A stretch of DNA of 64,000 nt from Hymenolepis diminuta (GCA_900708905.1 CAADRB010000005.1:735846-799845); one strand, 5' to 3'; shown: positions 11,650 through 24,839, counted from the first letter of the stretch. The notes: generated from the letters alone by a model not told the origin. Numbers and translations: made by a program.

Positions 11650-12169
11650 TGAAGGGGGAATCCCACCATCACCGAAATATTTATCTAACGTCATCGCTAA
11701 TCACCAAAATTTAATTATCTTGTCCTCGTAATGATGTGTAAAATTGTCAACCTTATTGCGACCCCGGGCTCTCTACGGATAAACATCGTGTGCCCCCAAG
11801 TGGCTCATCTTCATCGATCGGCAAAGCTAAGTGGATCTCGGATGGTAGTTGCAGTGACACCGCTGACTCGGCTATATTGGAAATCGGTCTTGTCCATACT
11901 GCTCCTTCCTTTTCCTATAACTGTCTCGTCCAAATAAAGCACACACAATTATGTCCACACGCGCGTCCTCATCCAACTGACGATTATAAATAGTCTTTCA
12001 ACACACACAGAGGCTGCCGCTTGTCAAGACAAATCTTCTCTCACTCCCTCCTTTCCTCAATTCTCTCTTCCCCTTGGGAGTCTGTACTGCGGTTTGTTCC
12101 ATACATCCTGGTCTGATCAATTCTTGGTGTTCTGTTTCGTTGCTGTCAGTCCTTACTCCAGCCGTGACA
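11650..12169 (+). mobile_element. Probable solo LTR of a retrotransposon
   Basis: A 520-bp block, clearly richer in G+C than its flanks. It starts TGAAGGGGG and ends CCGTGACA, keeping the TG...CA ends of LTRs, and the 4-bp sequence CACG stands directly on both sides (11646-11649 and 12170-12173) as a target-site duplication. Inside are AATAAA near 11933 and TATAAATA near 11985. Short frames inside it are unlike known Gag or Pol. No second LTR and no internal region is visible, hence solo. Strand is arbitrary and set by the TATA motif. Confidence 0.42.
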
Positions 12170-12502
12170 CACGTGTTATTACAGAAATTTAAGCGAGGAA
12201 CGAAAAGAATAAGACAGAATTGTCATTCATTTCCATAAACTATATCAAGTATTTCATTAAAAACTTGTTACCTCTCATTCATGCATTAGTCTAACAGCGG
12301 CAATTTCAGTAAAAAATCGATAAATACTATAGGTGTTTTGGTATGAAATTTCGCTATAATTAAGGCTGGAAACTTTAAGTGACACGCTTATTTGCAGGCT
12401 TTATTAATGCTAAAGATAGATTGTTCTATTATAGTAGTTCAGCCAATAATCCCCCTTTATTTCGAACATTTTATTCAATTGAAATGCATTAATTGCATGA
12501 AC

Positions 12503-12792
12503 TTAGGGGAGACAATTTGAAACGAAAACTTTAACCATAAATTTACTCGCAGAGTTGTAGCATTGTTCCCCTCCATTATTTTGTGCTTCCTCTATGCTAG
12601 TGGTGTCATTGTAGCCATTTGGGAGATATGTACTTGATCTGCCACTAGCACTCTTCACCTGGTTATCATCTAGTAGCCCTTCATTAGTAAAACGCCTCCA
12701 ATAACTGCTGAAAAGTACAGTTTTTATTGCTAGAATAAGAATTGGCTTTTGGAAGACCAAAATTGTCCTAATTACTCCGAAGGCAAAGTCTT
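12503..12792 (-). pseudogene. Small membrane-protein family copy 4, inverted and without a start codon
   Basis: The minus strand reads FAFGVIRTILVFQKPILI, then a hydrophobic stretch, then YWRRFTNEGLLDDNQ and, after a spacer, LPNGYNDTTSIEEA, ending with TAA at 12503. Against copy 1 the matches are ILVFQKPILI/LIFLQPVLI, YWRRFTNE/FWKRFNAE and NGY...EEA/NGY...EEA, all in order and at similar spacing. An in-frame TAA lies just upstream and there is no ATG before the helix. The copy is therefore decayed, or its first exon is elsewhere. Its orientation is opposite to copies 1-3. Confidence 0.5.
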
Positions 12793-13236
12793 TTTAAAGC
12801 AGAATAGATGTATTTTATCTCTGCTTCTTCGATTTTACCCGTCGATTTAAACGGATAGAGGTCATGTTTTTGTCTTAAAATCTTATTATTTTTATGTTTA
12901 GAGACGATATTACCGTGAACATTATGTGTTTTTTATTAACGATTCGAATTTTTGTAATTATAAGTAAAATGCGTAAAGTACTAAAGAAATCCAGATGAAC
13001 CGCTATGCATTCATTTGTTTTTCAGTGCAAGCCTCAGCCTTTCGGAGAAATTTTCCCTACGGTGCCGTTATTGTCCCTTCCCATAATAACCAAGAAAAAA
13101 GTCAATTTATTCTATCACTGACGATTGTGAGACCAATTTTACGGAAGTCCTAAAGTAGTTCTGCTGACAGGATTCAATGTGAATTTAAAGTGTTTACCTG
13201 AATGTAATGTATAATTAAATAAACTATTAGTAGCTC

Positions 13237-13256
13237 AAAACTTTTATAAAAGTTTT
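13237..13256. repeat. Perfect 20-bp palindrome
   Basis: The sequence AAAACTTTTATAAAAGTTTT is identical to its own reverse complement. It sits in AT-rich spacer with no gene nearby. Confidence 0.85.
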
Positions 13257-13333
13257 AATTACGCATTAATTAATTAATTTTTAATATATCAGAGATATTT
13301 CCCCATAAAATGATTAGTCTTTCCATAGGCTTC

Positions 13334-13504
13334 TAGGATACAACGTCCTTTCCCAAAAATCAGAAGACCAAGAGTTGAGTTGGCCAAGGACATATTTGAC
13401 AACTATGAAGAAATGATAGAGGAATGCACGGGAAGAGTGATGGGAATTTGGTTAGGCTCAAATTATTGTACGTTAAGTGGAGTTAACCGTTTTACATCCT
13501 TTTT
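13334..13504 (+). other. Candidate isolated exon, no gene assigned
   Basis: After a good acceptor (CATAGGCTTCTAG) the frame is open for about 56 codons: IQRPFPKIRRPRVELAKDIF, then DNYEEMIEECTGRVMGIWLG, ending at a TAA. The composition is protein-like, with mixed charges, unlike most chance frames here. There is no clear donor and no partner exon, and no family is recognised. Confidence 0.22.
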
Positions 13505-16215
13505 TCGTCAACTCAGCAACCAATAAAAACAGTCCAGGAATGAGCCAACAGGCGCATTCAATGGAATTTACAAAACGAAGACTGAAGTCAAGTCCCTTAC
13601 CTAGGTAGAATAGGAAATTGGTTAAAATAATTTATCAATGCATACATATGCGTTTTCACCGAGCGCTGTCCCTCCTATCTAACCGGTGGTATCGCCATGA
13701 GAAAATGTACTTCTAAATATAGCCATTGGAGTTCGTAAATTCCGAGGTTGACGACATTTTGTATTTGGATCTGGCAGGCTCAATCGGAAAGCTGAATTCA
13801 TTTTACGTTCAAGGCATAGTAATGTTAAAGTGAAAACTTTTAGTGGGCTTGAAGAATAAAACTGATGTTTCTGCTAGGCCTCACAAAGTATGTTTCCATG
13901 ACGTTAAGAAATACATTAAGTTACTCAGCTTCATTGACCTATACTTTGACTTAATAACATGGTAATCTAAAAATATTATTGCAAAGCGGTGATTCATAAG
14001 CTTAAAGGGATTCAATACACACGTCTTCAGGGAAAAAAGTGAAATTTGATTCAAATTTAATATAGTGCCACAACAAACGTCCTGTTCGCCTGTATTTTGC
14101 TTTATTTTTCCACTAAATTAGTTTGGTAAATACAATGTTACCTAACCCACATTAAAAATATGACCCGGATCAAATACCAAAACAAACCGCGTATCAGTTT
14201 AAAGGAAGCAACTTAAATGTAACTTAAAGTTGGTCCCGGATAATTTCCGATGCGGTCAAAGGAATTAAATTTTATTATTCGATTGAAGTTTATTTTTTGG
14301 AAACCTCGGCTCTGCTGTATTAAGATCATGTAAATTGCTTGATATCACATAAGATCATTCTTTTTTATCAGTCTTTGGAAGAAAGAACTGAAGTCCAACG
14401 GCATAATCGCTCATCATAATTCAAGAACTCGTTAATAACCACTGGATATCGTGGACAGAAGTTACTCAGTAATTCTGGAGACTATTCATGAAGGTTGAAA
14501 TTTGGAACGTAGACAACCCGTTAGGTAAATAATATACAACTACAATCCAAAAAAATCAAATGAAGTCAGACTCTCTAACACCTTGATTTTACTCCCAGTA
14601 TCTTTTTAATCCTCTCTCCCTTTGTTATTTATTAGACTTACTGTTAACCGATTTCAGTGGGCGACCCACAATGAAAAATTAAAAATTAATTTCAGTGAAG
14701 GTTTGCAATATTTAATTAATGGAGAGTTCACTATTTCACGTTCTAAAATTCAAATTTCGTGATTCATCACCTGGATTACTGAGGAGATTCTTGCCCACGA
14801 TGCATATTGCTTAGTGCCTGGTTGATCAATAAGCATGGTCGATCTTAAGACATCAATTCACTTATTTCTTTCCAGAGCTGAGAACGAAGGCTGTTAATAA
14901 CTTACAGAGCTTTAATGTATTCTTACGGCTGAGTAGAGCAAATGGACGAGACTATTTTGCAGTTGATTTACATGTAGCGTAGATAGGTCTTCGTGATATT
15001 TTTAAATTAGATTAACATGAAGAAAGAATGTAATTAGGAAAGATAAATGTTTACAAAACAGACTATTTCGAAGCTGACATCAAGAATACTTTAGTTGAAG
15101 AAAAATCATATCGATTATTGTAGCACCAAGTGGAGATTTATTGGTTTGTAATTAAATTTGAGGTAGGAACACTATTGCAGTAATTGGCCTTTGCAGCCAA
15201 TAGAAATGGAATAAAATTCATTCTGAGCAAAATGTAATTACTCTACATATCCATTTCTTTTAAGATACACCTCTCTTGATAAAACTATTTTTAACTTCTG
15301 TAGTTAATCCGAATGAAACTAACAAATCTGTTGAATAGGTTCGCAGTATTTTTATTTAAGTTTATTTTATTTTTAAGTACCATTGGAAAAGTTATTTCTT
15401 TTAATACTCTCTTACATTATATCAGCGTTGATCTAACTATGAGCGCCTAATAAATGTGTCAAACTACGCTTTCCGCTTCTTTATCATTGACGTGGGTGGA
15501 TGGTTAAAGTCAACTCTACTCTGTTAAAGTCTTACTAGCGCTTATCATTCTGCTATCTGGTATGGCCAACCATCCAATTTAATAATATTGTCGGCAAACT
15601 CTGAACATCGTGAACATAAATTCTCCCGGGAATCCGAGAAGCAACTTCTGACATTATAAAGTTGGATTATTAGAAAATGAAATGATGAAATATACACTCA
15701 GAAAAATGAATCCAAAATCGAATGAATTAAACCTCTATAGACTCTCGTACTCAATCCCCTTCCCTCTATCCCTTATTGCACTAGACCACTATTTTCTTGC
15801 CCAGAAGCCTGCCGCGAAAAAAATTTTAGCTTTTTGACTTGTCACAGGTAATAATATTAAGAACGATTTTACTTTACAAAAGAGGAGCTTCTTAGGAAAA
15901 TACTTTCCACCTTCTGTTTCAGAATCCGTTAAGTTGATAATCAAACTGCTGCATACACATCATTTTTAAATAAACGAAGTTGAATACCATTGAATTTGAG
16001 GATAGCCGTCACTTTTTCTGTGAAATATCAATTTTATGAGGAGATGCGATGAAGTATTGTAACCTGAGGTGTTTAAATTAAAACAATTCCATACAATTGT
16101 ACCTTTCATGTTGGAACATAAATCAAATGAGGCATTATGATTTGTCATGAATACACCCGCCATTAAGATAAGCGCACGGATAAAATTTATTGTACATGTG
16201 GACTGAATACCGTGG

Positions 16216-16223
16216 TGACGTCA
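16216..16223. promoter_or_regulatory. CRE/ATF-type palindrome
   Basis: A perfect TGACGTCA, the consensus for CREB/ATF bZIP factors. No adjacent gene is visible, so its use is uncertain. Confidence 0.25.
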
Positions 16224-18307
16224 TAACGCCTGCAATTAATAAATTTGACGTTCTAAGTTCACTTACACTCTTGATCAATCAAAGCAAATTATATTCTAAA
16301 AATTGTAACTTTTCCTAACTTTTATACTAGTTTACCCCCCGGTGTAACGTCAGCACCGTCATTACATTAAGCGTGGTATAAATATATCTTTATTCAGATA
16401 CATGCCACAGATAAGGTAAGAAAATATGAAAGGGCATAAAGTTTACAAAATAGACGAAAGTTGAAAATAAGGACTACGAAGTATGAAGATCAGAAACGGT
16501 GAGAGAAGGCGACACCTTGCCCATGACTGAAAACTCCACCAAAACCGACCCCATTAAGATGACCATTTGGCCTGATCTACCCAATGGAGCTCTACATTGA
16601 GCTCCCAAATCGGCTTCCCCATTGGTCCATTCTACGTACGGACGTATTTGTTTCCCTCTGACCAGCACGTTTGGACTTATATTAATTTAGCAATGAGCAT
16701 CAATTCCGTTTATCTGTAAATTTCAAAATGTTTAAATTATGTAAGGCTTCACTGAATTTATTTACTTGTATTCCTTTTTATTTGAACAGAATATCAATAT
16801 TACATTGTTGCATTGAAATTAATAAGCTAACTTTTCAATGTACTTTTAAATACGTAGTTGATCAATCATTCGAATAGTTTTTTAATGAAAAATGAGCAAT
16901 TAAGAGAGTAATTTGATTAGCCATAAAGATTTAATTTAACGATTATTTGCCTTGCCGGCAATTTCATACTAGAGAATTCCCGATTATCGGAAGAATGTAT
17001 TTATTTTCCATGGTAGGGCATAAAATTTTCACCATATGACACCATCCAAACAAATAGGAAGTGAAAGTTCATAAGAGGGAGTATTTAGACATTAATTGTG
17101 AGAGTCAGGAAATCAGAAGAACCCTACTTGATTCGAATTCCAGAATCATTAAATCGACTTTTTCAATTTATCTATTTCAATCTATCCTTTCTGTTTTGTC
17201 ATGTAATTTAGCAGCTATCCTCTTTTCACATATCATTTTGTTTAAATCAAATACAACATTTCAATGCACTTTATGGGCAAAAAGCCTACCAATTTTATCA
17301 AAGTGAAAAATTAAATCCCACTAGGTGGACTATAATCCAGAATCCACAGAAAATATGCAAAAGTACACATCCTAATCACTTGTGCTTACTTTGTGTCTCA
17401 TTAATTCGATACCCATGCATCACTTCGTAGTGAAGGTAAAATGAATTAAAAATGACTTGTTCACATTTAGAAAAGATGAAACCAATAGCATTGTAAATAG
17501 TGTCATTTTTTTCTCATTTGTATAAAAGAGGTTGATTGAGATTCACCGTAAATCTGATTAATGAAAATGCAAAAAAAGGAAAGGGGTTTCATAAGTCAAA
17601 TATTTGTTTATCATTTTCCTTGAATCTCAGTTTGTTCTCACCTCGCATCCTTTTCTTTATTTGACACTCCATCTTGTGAAATTTATCGACCTTTTGATGG
17701 CAGATTGTACTCTTTCCTTCATTTTTACCCGAATATTTAAAATATGTGACCATTCTTTGAGTCTACTTGGAAAGAATTTTTCACGACCCAGGACCGTGCT
17801 TTTTAACACCAATTGAGATGTTTCCATGGTACTAAGAAACAAACTATAAAACCCGAGATGATTAAGTCCCATCCCAATATCGTTAAATTACCAGCTTGTT
17901 GTACCTGAGGTTAGAAGGCGGCAAAGTAACCGTTCATGCATGTGAAGGTAGAAATCGTAAGTCCTGATCCACGTTCGACAACATATATTAATTTCCTTGA
18001 TGTTTGGAAAAGGAAAATAAATTTAACCGAGGCCTCTTGAATTTCAATTAAAATTCAATAAAATTTGTTTCAGATGATATAATGTGAAGGCTACTTTTGC
18101 TTAGATAAAGATGACGGCTATCCAAAACTCGGCTCATTTATTGGAAAAAATACAAACGCCTATAAGTGATCGAGTCAGTAGGAAGTGATTGGCTAAATGG
18201 TTGGCCAATAATACAGCAGTGACATGAATTCATTCTTGGGCTGAAAATTGGAGGACCAATAATTAATAAACAAATACGCGAGAGAAGAACAATCGCCGCT
18301 CATTTTG

Positions 18308-18330
18308 ATCTCTCCCTCTCTCTCTCTTTC
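18308..18330 (+). repeat. CT-rich simple tract
   Basis: Imperfect CT dinucleotide run. Confidence 0.7.
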
Positions 18331-21300
18331 CTGCCAATAAGCTCTAACTTCCTATAGTCACCGATAATGTAAGTATTTTAGTTAGTGGTCTTTTTTCTCT
18401 CAGACAGTGAAACTATAAATCGCAGTCTAGCGATCAAAGACCTTAATGTGGTCTTGCTTTATGTTTTTCATCTGGTTTGCACTTTAAACAAGAAACGTAT
18501 GGGGGGTACTGCATTCGTATACTTACTGCAGACGTTATTCTTGATGCGTTGGCATTTCTTTTGCAACCCAGTGTGGAATGTTAAAAAAGTGAAAAATTGA
18601 AAAACAGTGCCTTTTAGACAACTTAATCACATTGACTTAAGTGACTCTGGGTTGTTAAATCTGTTGTACGTTTTAAATAATGATAAGCTTTGATTTTAAA
18701 ATTAATTAGCTGATATTCAAATCAGCTGCAACTCCTGCTTTCTATAAATTCTGCAAAATTAGAGCAATTATGACATTTTCCCAAAAGGAAGCAAAATTCA
18801 ATCATGATGCATTATCGTTCGGTAAGCACCGAAATGTCGCACTGCTACGATTCACTCAAATCCAATAGAATAAGTGGGAAGAAAACAGAAAATTTATTTA
18901 CCAAACACTGACCATTTATAGTAGTGAAAGTATTATCATCTGATTGGATGTTGAAGGTCAAAAATCCACCAAATCATTCTTTCTGTCAAAACGCTAAGAG
19001 GAAAAAGCGCAGGCATATTTCTCATCAATGATAAAGATGCAACATTCAAAAGAAATGGAAAATTTAAGAAGCTATTTAAGTTCAGCGGCTGTATTTCACA
19101 CCTTATCTGAGTGGTTTTTAAATTTCACCTTGAGTGAATTGTGAAAGTCTTATCTACCTGCTCACGTCTGTAAGAAAATACATTGGGTCTTTGTAATAAA
19201 TAGACTGGTTACAGATTCTGAATATGAAGAATATGAAATCACTCAGAAGCCTAGGGACCATAATATAAAAATTGAGCTTGGGAACATTTGGATATTACAA
19301 TGCGAATTATACCTCATTTGAGGAAGTGACAGTAACATAATTCCAGAATTCGCTATGGTTCAGACGAAATACTTCGCTCACACAGGTATGGTTGCAAAAA
19401 CAATTTCAAAAAATGTGTTTTCACTTTACGTGATGTCTTCTCATTTCTTTATAATTCAGTGATAAATAGTTATGCATTTTATTTACCTTGAAGCACAGGC
19501 GTACAATTTTCAGTTGAGAGTTATCTCCGAAGAAAACGCATCATATTATATCACAAGTTAGGGAGTACTCCATACAATAAAGACAATTGCTACAACACGA
19601 GTTCACGAAGTACACATATTTCTTATCATTGCCCATGATGAAAAAACCGCTTTCATCGCGGGAAATTATTTAAACATGCAGAACAGTGGAAGTGTTCAAA
19701 TGGGGAGTGAAGAAGATGGGGATCGGATAGTTAGGGAAAAATTCAGAACATCAAAAGAAATTTGCTTCATCTGAATTTTAGACTTATCAGTGCATTCGTT
19801 TTACTTAAGAGTTATGGCTGGTTGCATAGTTTATACTTCAGGATTGATTCCTTGGTTATTGAGTTACAATTCATTACCGCGGTGTTCATTTGTAAAGTTT
19901 CTCATGGCATCTAGCCGTATTAATCTCCTTTGATTGCCGGAGAGCAGTAGTAGAGCTGACCAGAGTTCATTCAAGGTGGATCTTGAAAATAATGCTTTCT
20001 ATTTTCCAAGATAGAAACAAAGTACTTAAATTTATAATTAAGCGGATTTGCCAACAATACGAAAATGGTTAATCTATAAGGTAAGTTGGGAATTGGAGGC
20101 TCAAGTAAGCATTAAAGCACTTTTGAGTTTTCCCTGTTATATTTTAGATTCACCTCACCATTTCATCATATGAAAAATCTGGATAATATGTCCGCTTTCT
20201 ATATGCGCTCGCTTTATCATTATCCTTAACTCTTAATGTCATTTTAAATTTTGGTGTTTTTTCAATTTTCGCTGGGAAAAATTACGCTAGGTAGATAAAT
20301 ACGCAAACATATATTGCAGAACCTTAATCGTAACACCTGAGAACCAATCAAAAACGCTAGACTGTGATTAGAGTGATATATAAATATATTAAATATACAC
20401 AAATTAAGAATAAAATATAATCGAATCTTCTCATTGAACTTTCCCTACTAGACAGTTTAGTTTGCTACCTCTCAAAGTTAAAATATAATAATGGATAAAT
20501 ACTACATAATTTTTGCTAAGGAAATTAATAACTATTTTATGTTTTCTTCCGATTATTACTGAAGATAACGCTTATCCTTTAAACTGTTTATGTGAACTAA
20601 CATGAATTACGATTTACCGCACATAGTTCGAATTGAACCGTAATAAGATCTCGCTAACAACAACGTGAACTTGTTTTTCCATTTTCTGGTTAGGATACTA
20701 GGTTGTAGATCGTAAAATTGCCATTTAATGTTTTCTGCCTGAAGGGCTAAATGTACACAATTGAAAATTTATAGTTCTTCCTCGAATTTCTTCAACCCTC
20801 CCACTGTATAAGAAATTATTTATTTTATCATTATTAGACCTAGTTATTATTGTTTCGATGCGACCTTTATTAGCTCTACAATTATACTTTTGTTTTATTG
20901 TATTCAAATATAAAACAACTTGTTTCTGAATCATTTCATTTAAATTCCGTTTTATTTTGTGCTAGTGACGTAATTCATGGCTGAGTGAGGGCAGTTCACA
21001 ATAGAGCGACATAGCAACATTTGTTTTCCTGCTTACGTCAGAATAATACTAGCCATTATATAACATTCACACATTTGTCAGCACTTTGTCGACTTGTTAA
21101 GCATGCAGATAATTGAAAGTGCACTCAAGATCATTAGAATGTTTCCATACCGAATATTTTTTATTTAATGTCTTGAAGTAAAATTAATTCAATATTAAAT
21201 ACGATCTAATAAATGTAAATTACATATTCACAGACATGTCTGAAAATCTGTATCTCAATTTTTTAATTGTCCAATTAGAAAATACTATAAAATAGATGGG

Positions 21301-21894
21301 TTTGTGCTTCAATTGGGCTCACTATTGGGAAATTTCTATTCCATGCTTCTCTTTTAGCCCTTGGTATTGGCACATTATAACTCTCCAAATTGTCTACAAT
21401 TTAATCGATACTGTACAAATCCGATCCGTTTTTACCACTCTTAAGGTGGTCCTAGAATGAAATCTACCATGGTCCGGATCATAACAACTAAAGTTAAACG
21501 GCTCATGATCTTTTTAATGAATATCCTTCCTTTTAAACTTCTAGGCAATGCATATTAATCATTGCATATGAAATAAAGAGAAAGTGGTTATTGTGAATGT
21601 GAGGATTGTTCTCGCCTTTTTCTTATATTCCTTTTTAGATGCCGTGTGTCATTACTATTATACAGAATTGGAATACAGCACGCTACATGCTAAGGGAGAT
21701 ATGGAACAAGGATTAGAGGATTGAAAATATTGCAAATTCTTTAAAATTAACAAATTAGGGTAAACAGTTACCCTAATCCGCCGCAGACTCATCATTGTTG
21801 ACGAATGCGTTGTGATCAAACTAATTAAACATTTCTCCAATTAAAGTTTTCTCTTCCCCCTCCTGTCATCAATTACTCCTGTAAAAAACGGACT

Positions 21895-22740
21895 AAATTG
21901 GAACACGACCACAATGGCACCAATCTCCTGTTAGGACAACATCCGTCTAACAGTCTGTCGTTCCGCAGCTGCATTGACCCCTGGCCAAGCTCATCTAAGT
22001 GTCAAATGTGGAAACAACTCCAATCTAACTAAAGTGACGACTCACTCCTTTGAACAGCTTCCGACAGTAAGCAACTTGAAGTCGCTTACTTTGATCTATA
22101 GATAAATCAATTCGGTGGACTCCTGAAATTTGAAGTTGAAATGAAATGTCATTTTTGTTATTTGTGGTCAGAGAATCCCAACATGAGGCTTCGTGACAAA
22201 CCAGACTGAATTGGGCCTTATTGTTTTTGACTGGTTGGAGGAATTAAAATTATTGAGGCGAATGCAAAAGATCATCCAGACTGCTCAATAAAATGCACTG
22301 AACAAATCGAACAAGAAAAATCTGAAGGAAAGGAAGCAGCATTTTGAACTAATTCCTGAATTGAAATTAAATTGTGCTAAGGGAGCAGAGAATGGAGATT
22401 CCTCCTCAGAATCATAAATGAATGAAATATGCTGTTCAAGGCGTCCAGAGCGAAAACTCCGTACCATGAAATAAGGAAAGATGATGTCCAACGAAAAAGT
22501 GGAGGCAGCAACGACAGAAAAACTAAATGATGTTCTTCTGAAATTATGGACGACTGGAAATCGATTGCTTAATGGAAAATCTCTAGTGGAATTTGGAATG
22601 GGATAAAGAAGCAGACTGAAACCGGATGAATGCCCTGAATGTATCCCTGAAAAAGGAATGACCAGGCAGTAAAGAAAACTGAGCCAACGACAGGACTCAT
22701 CGAACCGGAAGACGAGATCCTCTGTAGAAGGCGTGGCTTA
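21895..22740 (+). pseudogene. Decayed coding-like region, unrecognised
   Basis: One plus-strand frame from about 22283 keeps protein-like composition through several stops: NKSNKKNLKERKQHFELIP, then AKGAENGDSSSES, stop, later NEKVEAATTEKLNDVLLKLW, then LNGKSLVEFGMG, stop, then KPDECPECIPEKGM. An open run near 21910-22040 precedes it in another frame. The G+C content is higher than the flanks. It looks like a dead gene or retro-copy. No parent is recognised, and the alternative of chance plus composition is real. Confidence 0.25.
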
Positions 22741-23857
22741 AAAAAAATATTATACTAATGAGATAAATATTTTATTAAATATTTCACCATGAGTAAGTAA
22801 CATTTTATTATTTGTATCAGCTACACTTCCTTTATTTTTATATTGCAGACCCGTTTGAATATTCCAAGGTCATAATTAAAATTTGTTTTGTGTCTGAATG
22901 GCTTGTGTGTCATTTCCCTCATCTCTGTCTGGGAAAACTGGGATATTGGGCTTGTGTAGGTCGTAAAAAACGAAAGTATAACGCTATATTATTATATTAA
23001 AAAACAGCATTATTTCGTAAATATTCGCTCCTTCCAGACGACATTTAAACAGATTAATATATATTCGTCAGAGCATGAGATTTTGAGGCTGATTTGTTCA
23101 CGTTTATCTCTTATTCGATCCAAGGCCCAAAGAAAAGTCTTATTTGACATGATCATTTAACTGCCATTGGTGGAGTTTAACAACCAAAGGCTAATAGCTA
23201 ACAACCAACAGCAGTTATAGACCAGAACACCAAGAGCTGATTGGGCCAAAATATATTGATCAAGCTACAATGAGGATTCAAGCGAGTAAGGGATTAGGAA
23301 TAAAGCCGATGAGAGGGCTGCGTAGGAGCAGGTGTATAACCAATGCGTATGATTGTACAAAAGCAGTCCATATGAGTCACTTGGGCAAGGACGTGCATAA
23401 GGGCATCAGTGCAGGTGTACTTTTAGTGAAATGGGAGGAATCGATAAACGTATTTAGACATGACAGATAGGAGTTTTGACTTATAGGAACATAAAAAAGT
23501 CACTGCGGCTTCGTGAACGAAAAACTGAAGTATTCTTATAGAGGATGCGAATAAAGTAATTTTGGAAATACATAGAGGGGAATTCTGTATGAAGCATTTA
23601 TCGTGAGCAAACAACAAATAAGATTAAAAGAAATAGAATTTGCCTCAAACTTCACCAGCATGTAAATATCAACACTCGTAATTGATTTTATAAACAAGGC
23701 AAGCTATGTATGGATCGATCATCATTAAAAACACATCTTAGAGTAAAATCTTAGTTTGTTTTCGCTGAATTTTTAGATTTGTAGCTTAAGCCCAACCGAC
23801 TTTCTCGCATGTTCACCGACGTGGTTGTATCAGGAGGTCCCATTATCTCCAATATCG

Positions 23858-24060
23858 TTGTGGAGCTATGATGAACGCTCACGTCTGCCTAGGTTAAGGT
23901 TACAAGATCGATACCTCTTTGTGAGCATCCAGCAATTTGAATCGTCAATGACATTGGTCATTGCTGATCAATAAGAGGAGCGTGGCTTTTCATCAAAGCG
24001 GCTTCGGAATGCCTTCTTCTCGAATAGGTCAATTATCCCTAACACTCCCATTAACGAGTC
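23858..24060 (+). mobile_element. tRNA-derived SINE copy 3, second subfamily
   Basis: It shares with the copy at 41155 the head order GCTATGATGAACGCTCACGT, AGGTTA, ACAAGATCGATACCTC and the later words AATAAGAGGAGCGTGG and AAAGCGGCTTCGGAATGCC. It is diverged, and its 3' end is not sharp. Confidence 0.5.
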
Positions 24061-24451
24061 CAGAAGTTTGGTTAAGTAAATTCCATATCATTTTCTTCAA
24101 ATATTTAACACATCTGATTAGTCCATTAACGATATTGTTCCTAATGTAAGGATATTGAGCTGATGCAATCTATTTGAAGGATCATTGCACAACTTTGGCA
24201 TCGATAACTAGGAAACGTTACATTATATTTACACTTTTGTCACTAGAGAGTGATTTTTGTTACACTAGATTGAAAGGCGTTCTAATTTCAATCTAAATGA
24301 CGAATTAAGTAGTATGTAGCGATTTTGGGGTGCAAAGCTGATATTGATAATACGAACTATTAATGATTTATCATTTTATTCGTTAAGAATTTTTAATAAA
24401 TTGATGAAGGAAATTTATCTCGGAATTGATGCTGTTTCGCGCGCAGGATTT

Positions 24452-24547
24452 NNNNNNNNNNNNNNNNNNNNNNNNNNNNNNNNNNNNNNNNNNNNNNNNN
24501 NNNNNNNNNNNNNNNNNNNNNNNNNNNNNNNNNNNNNNNNNNNNNNN
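24452..24547. other. Assembly gap
   Basis: A run of 96 N. The true length and content are unknown. A second, 2-base N gap lies at 62079-62080. Confidence 0.99.
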
Positions 24548-24839
24548 AAACTAATCTCACTGCTGCCAAAATCAGTAAATTAACGGGCAGTTGTGCTTAA
24601 AATATGAGAAGAATGTTTATCGGTCGAACTGTAATGCTTTGGGGATTTTTATGTTGAATTTTTTTATTTCATACAATGTGATAAAAGGGACCTACAAATC
24701 AAACAAAGTTATAAAATCATCCAGACTGAGAGGATAGTAAGTAACTTTTATTCTAGCCTTCAGTCATATTTTTTAAATTAAATGTTGATTTAAAAATATA
24801 AAAATTTTGGCATTTTCCATTAAATTCATTCATCGGAGA

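Larger units (their letters stand above)
12793..24451. other. Gene desert, left part
   Basis: No complete gene can be supported. It contains a perfect 20-bp palindrome (13237-13256), one candidate exon (13334-13504), a G+C-rich island (about 16480-16680), a CRE-like TGACGTCA (16216-16223), a CT tract (18308-18330), a decayed frame (about 21895-22740) and a SINE (23858-24060). The rest is AT-rich sequence with short frames only. Confidence 0.4.

Noticed and set aside
16474..16668. 64-codon minus frame in a G+C-rich island
   Set aside because: No homology recognised and no splice sites; kept only as part of the island observation.
17657..17827. Minus frame from an ATG near 17827 ending in a TAA that overlaps an AATAAA
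   Set aside because: About 56 codons, no family, no promoter or splice evidence; the stop/poly(A) overlap may be chance.
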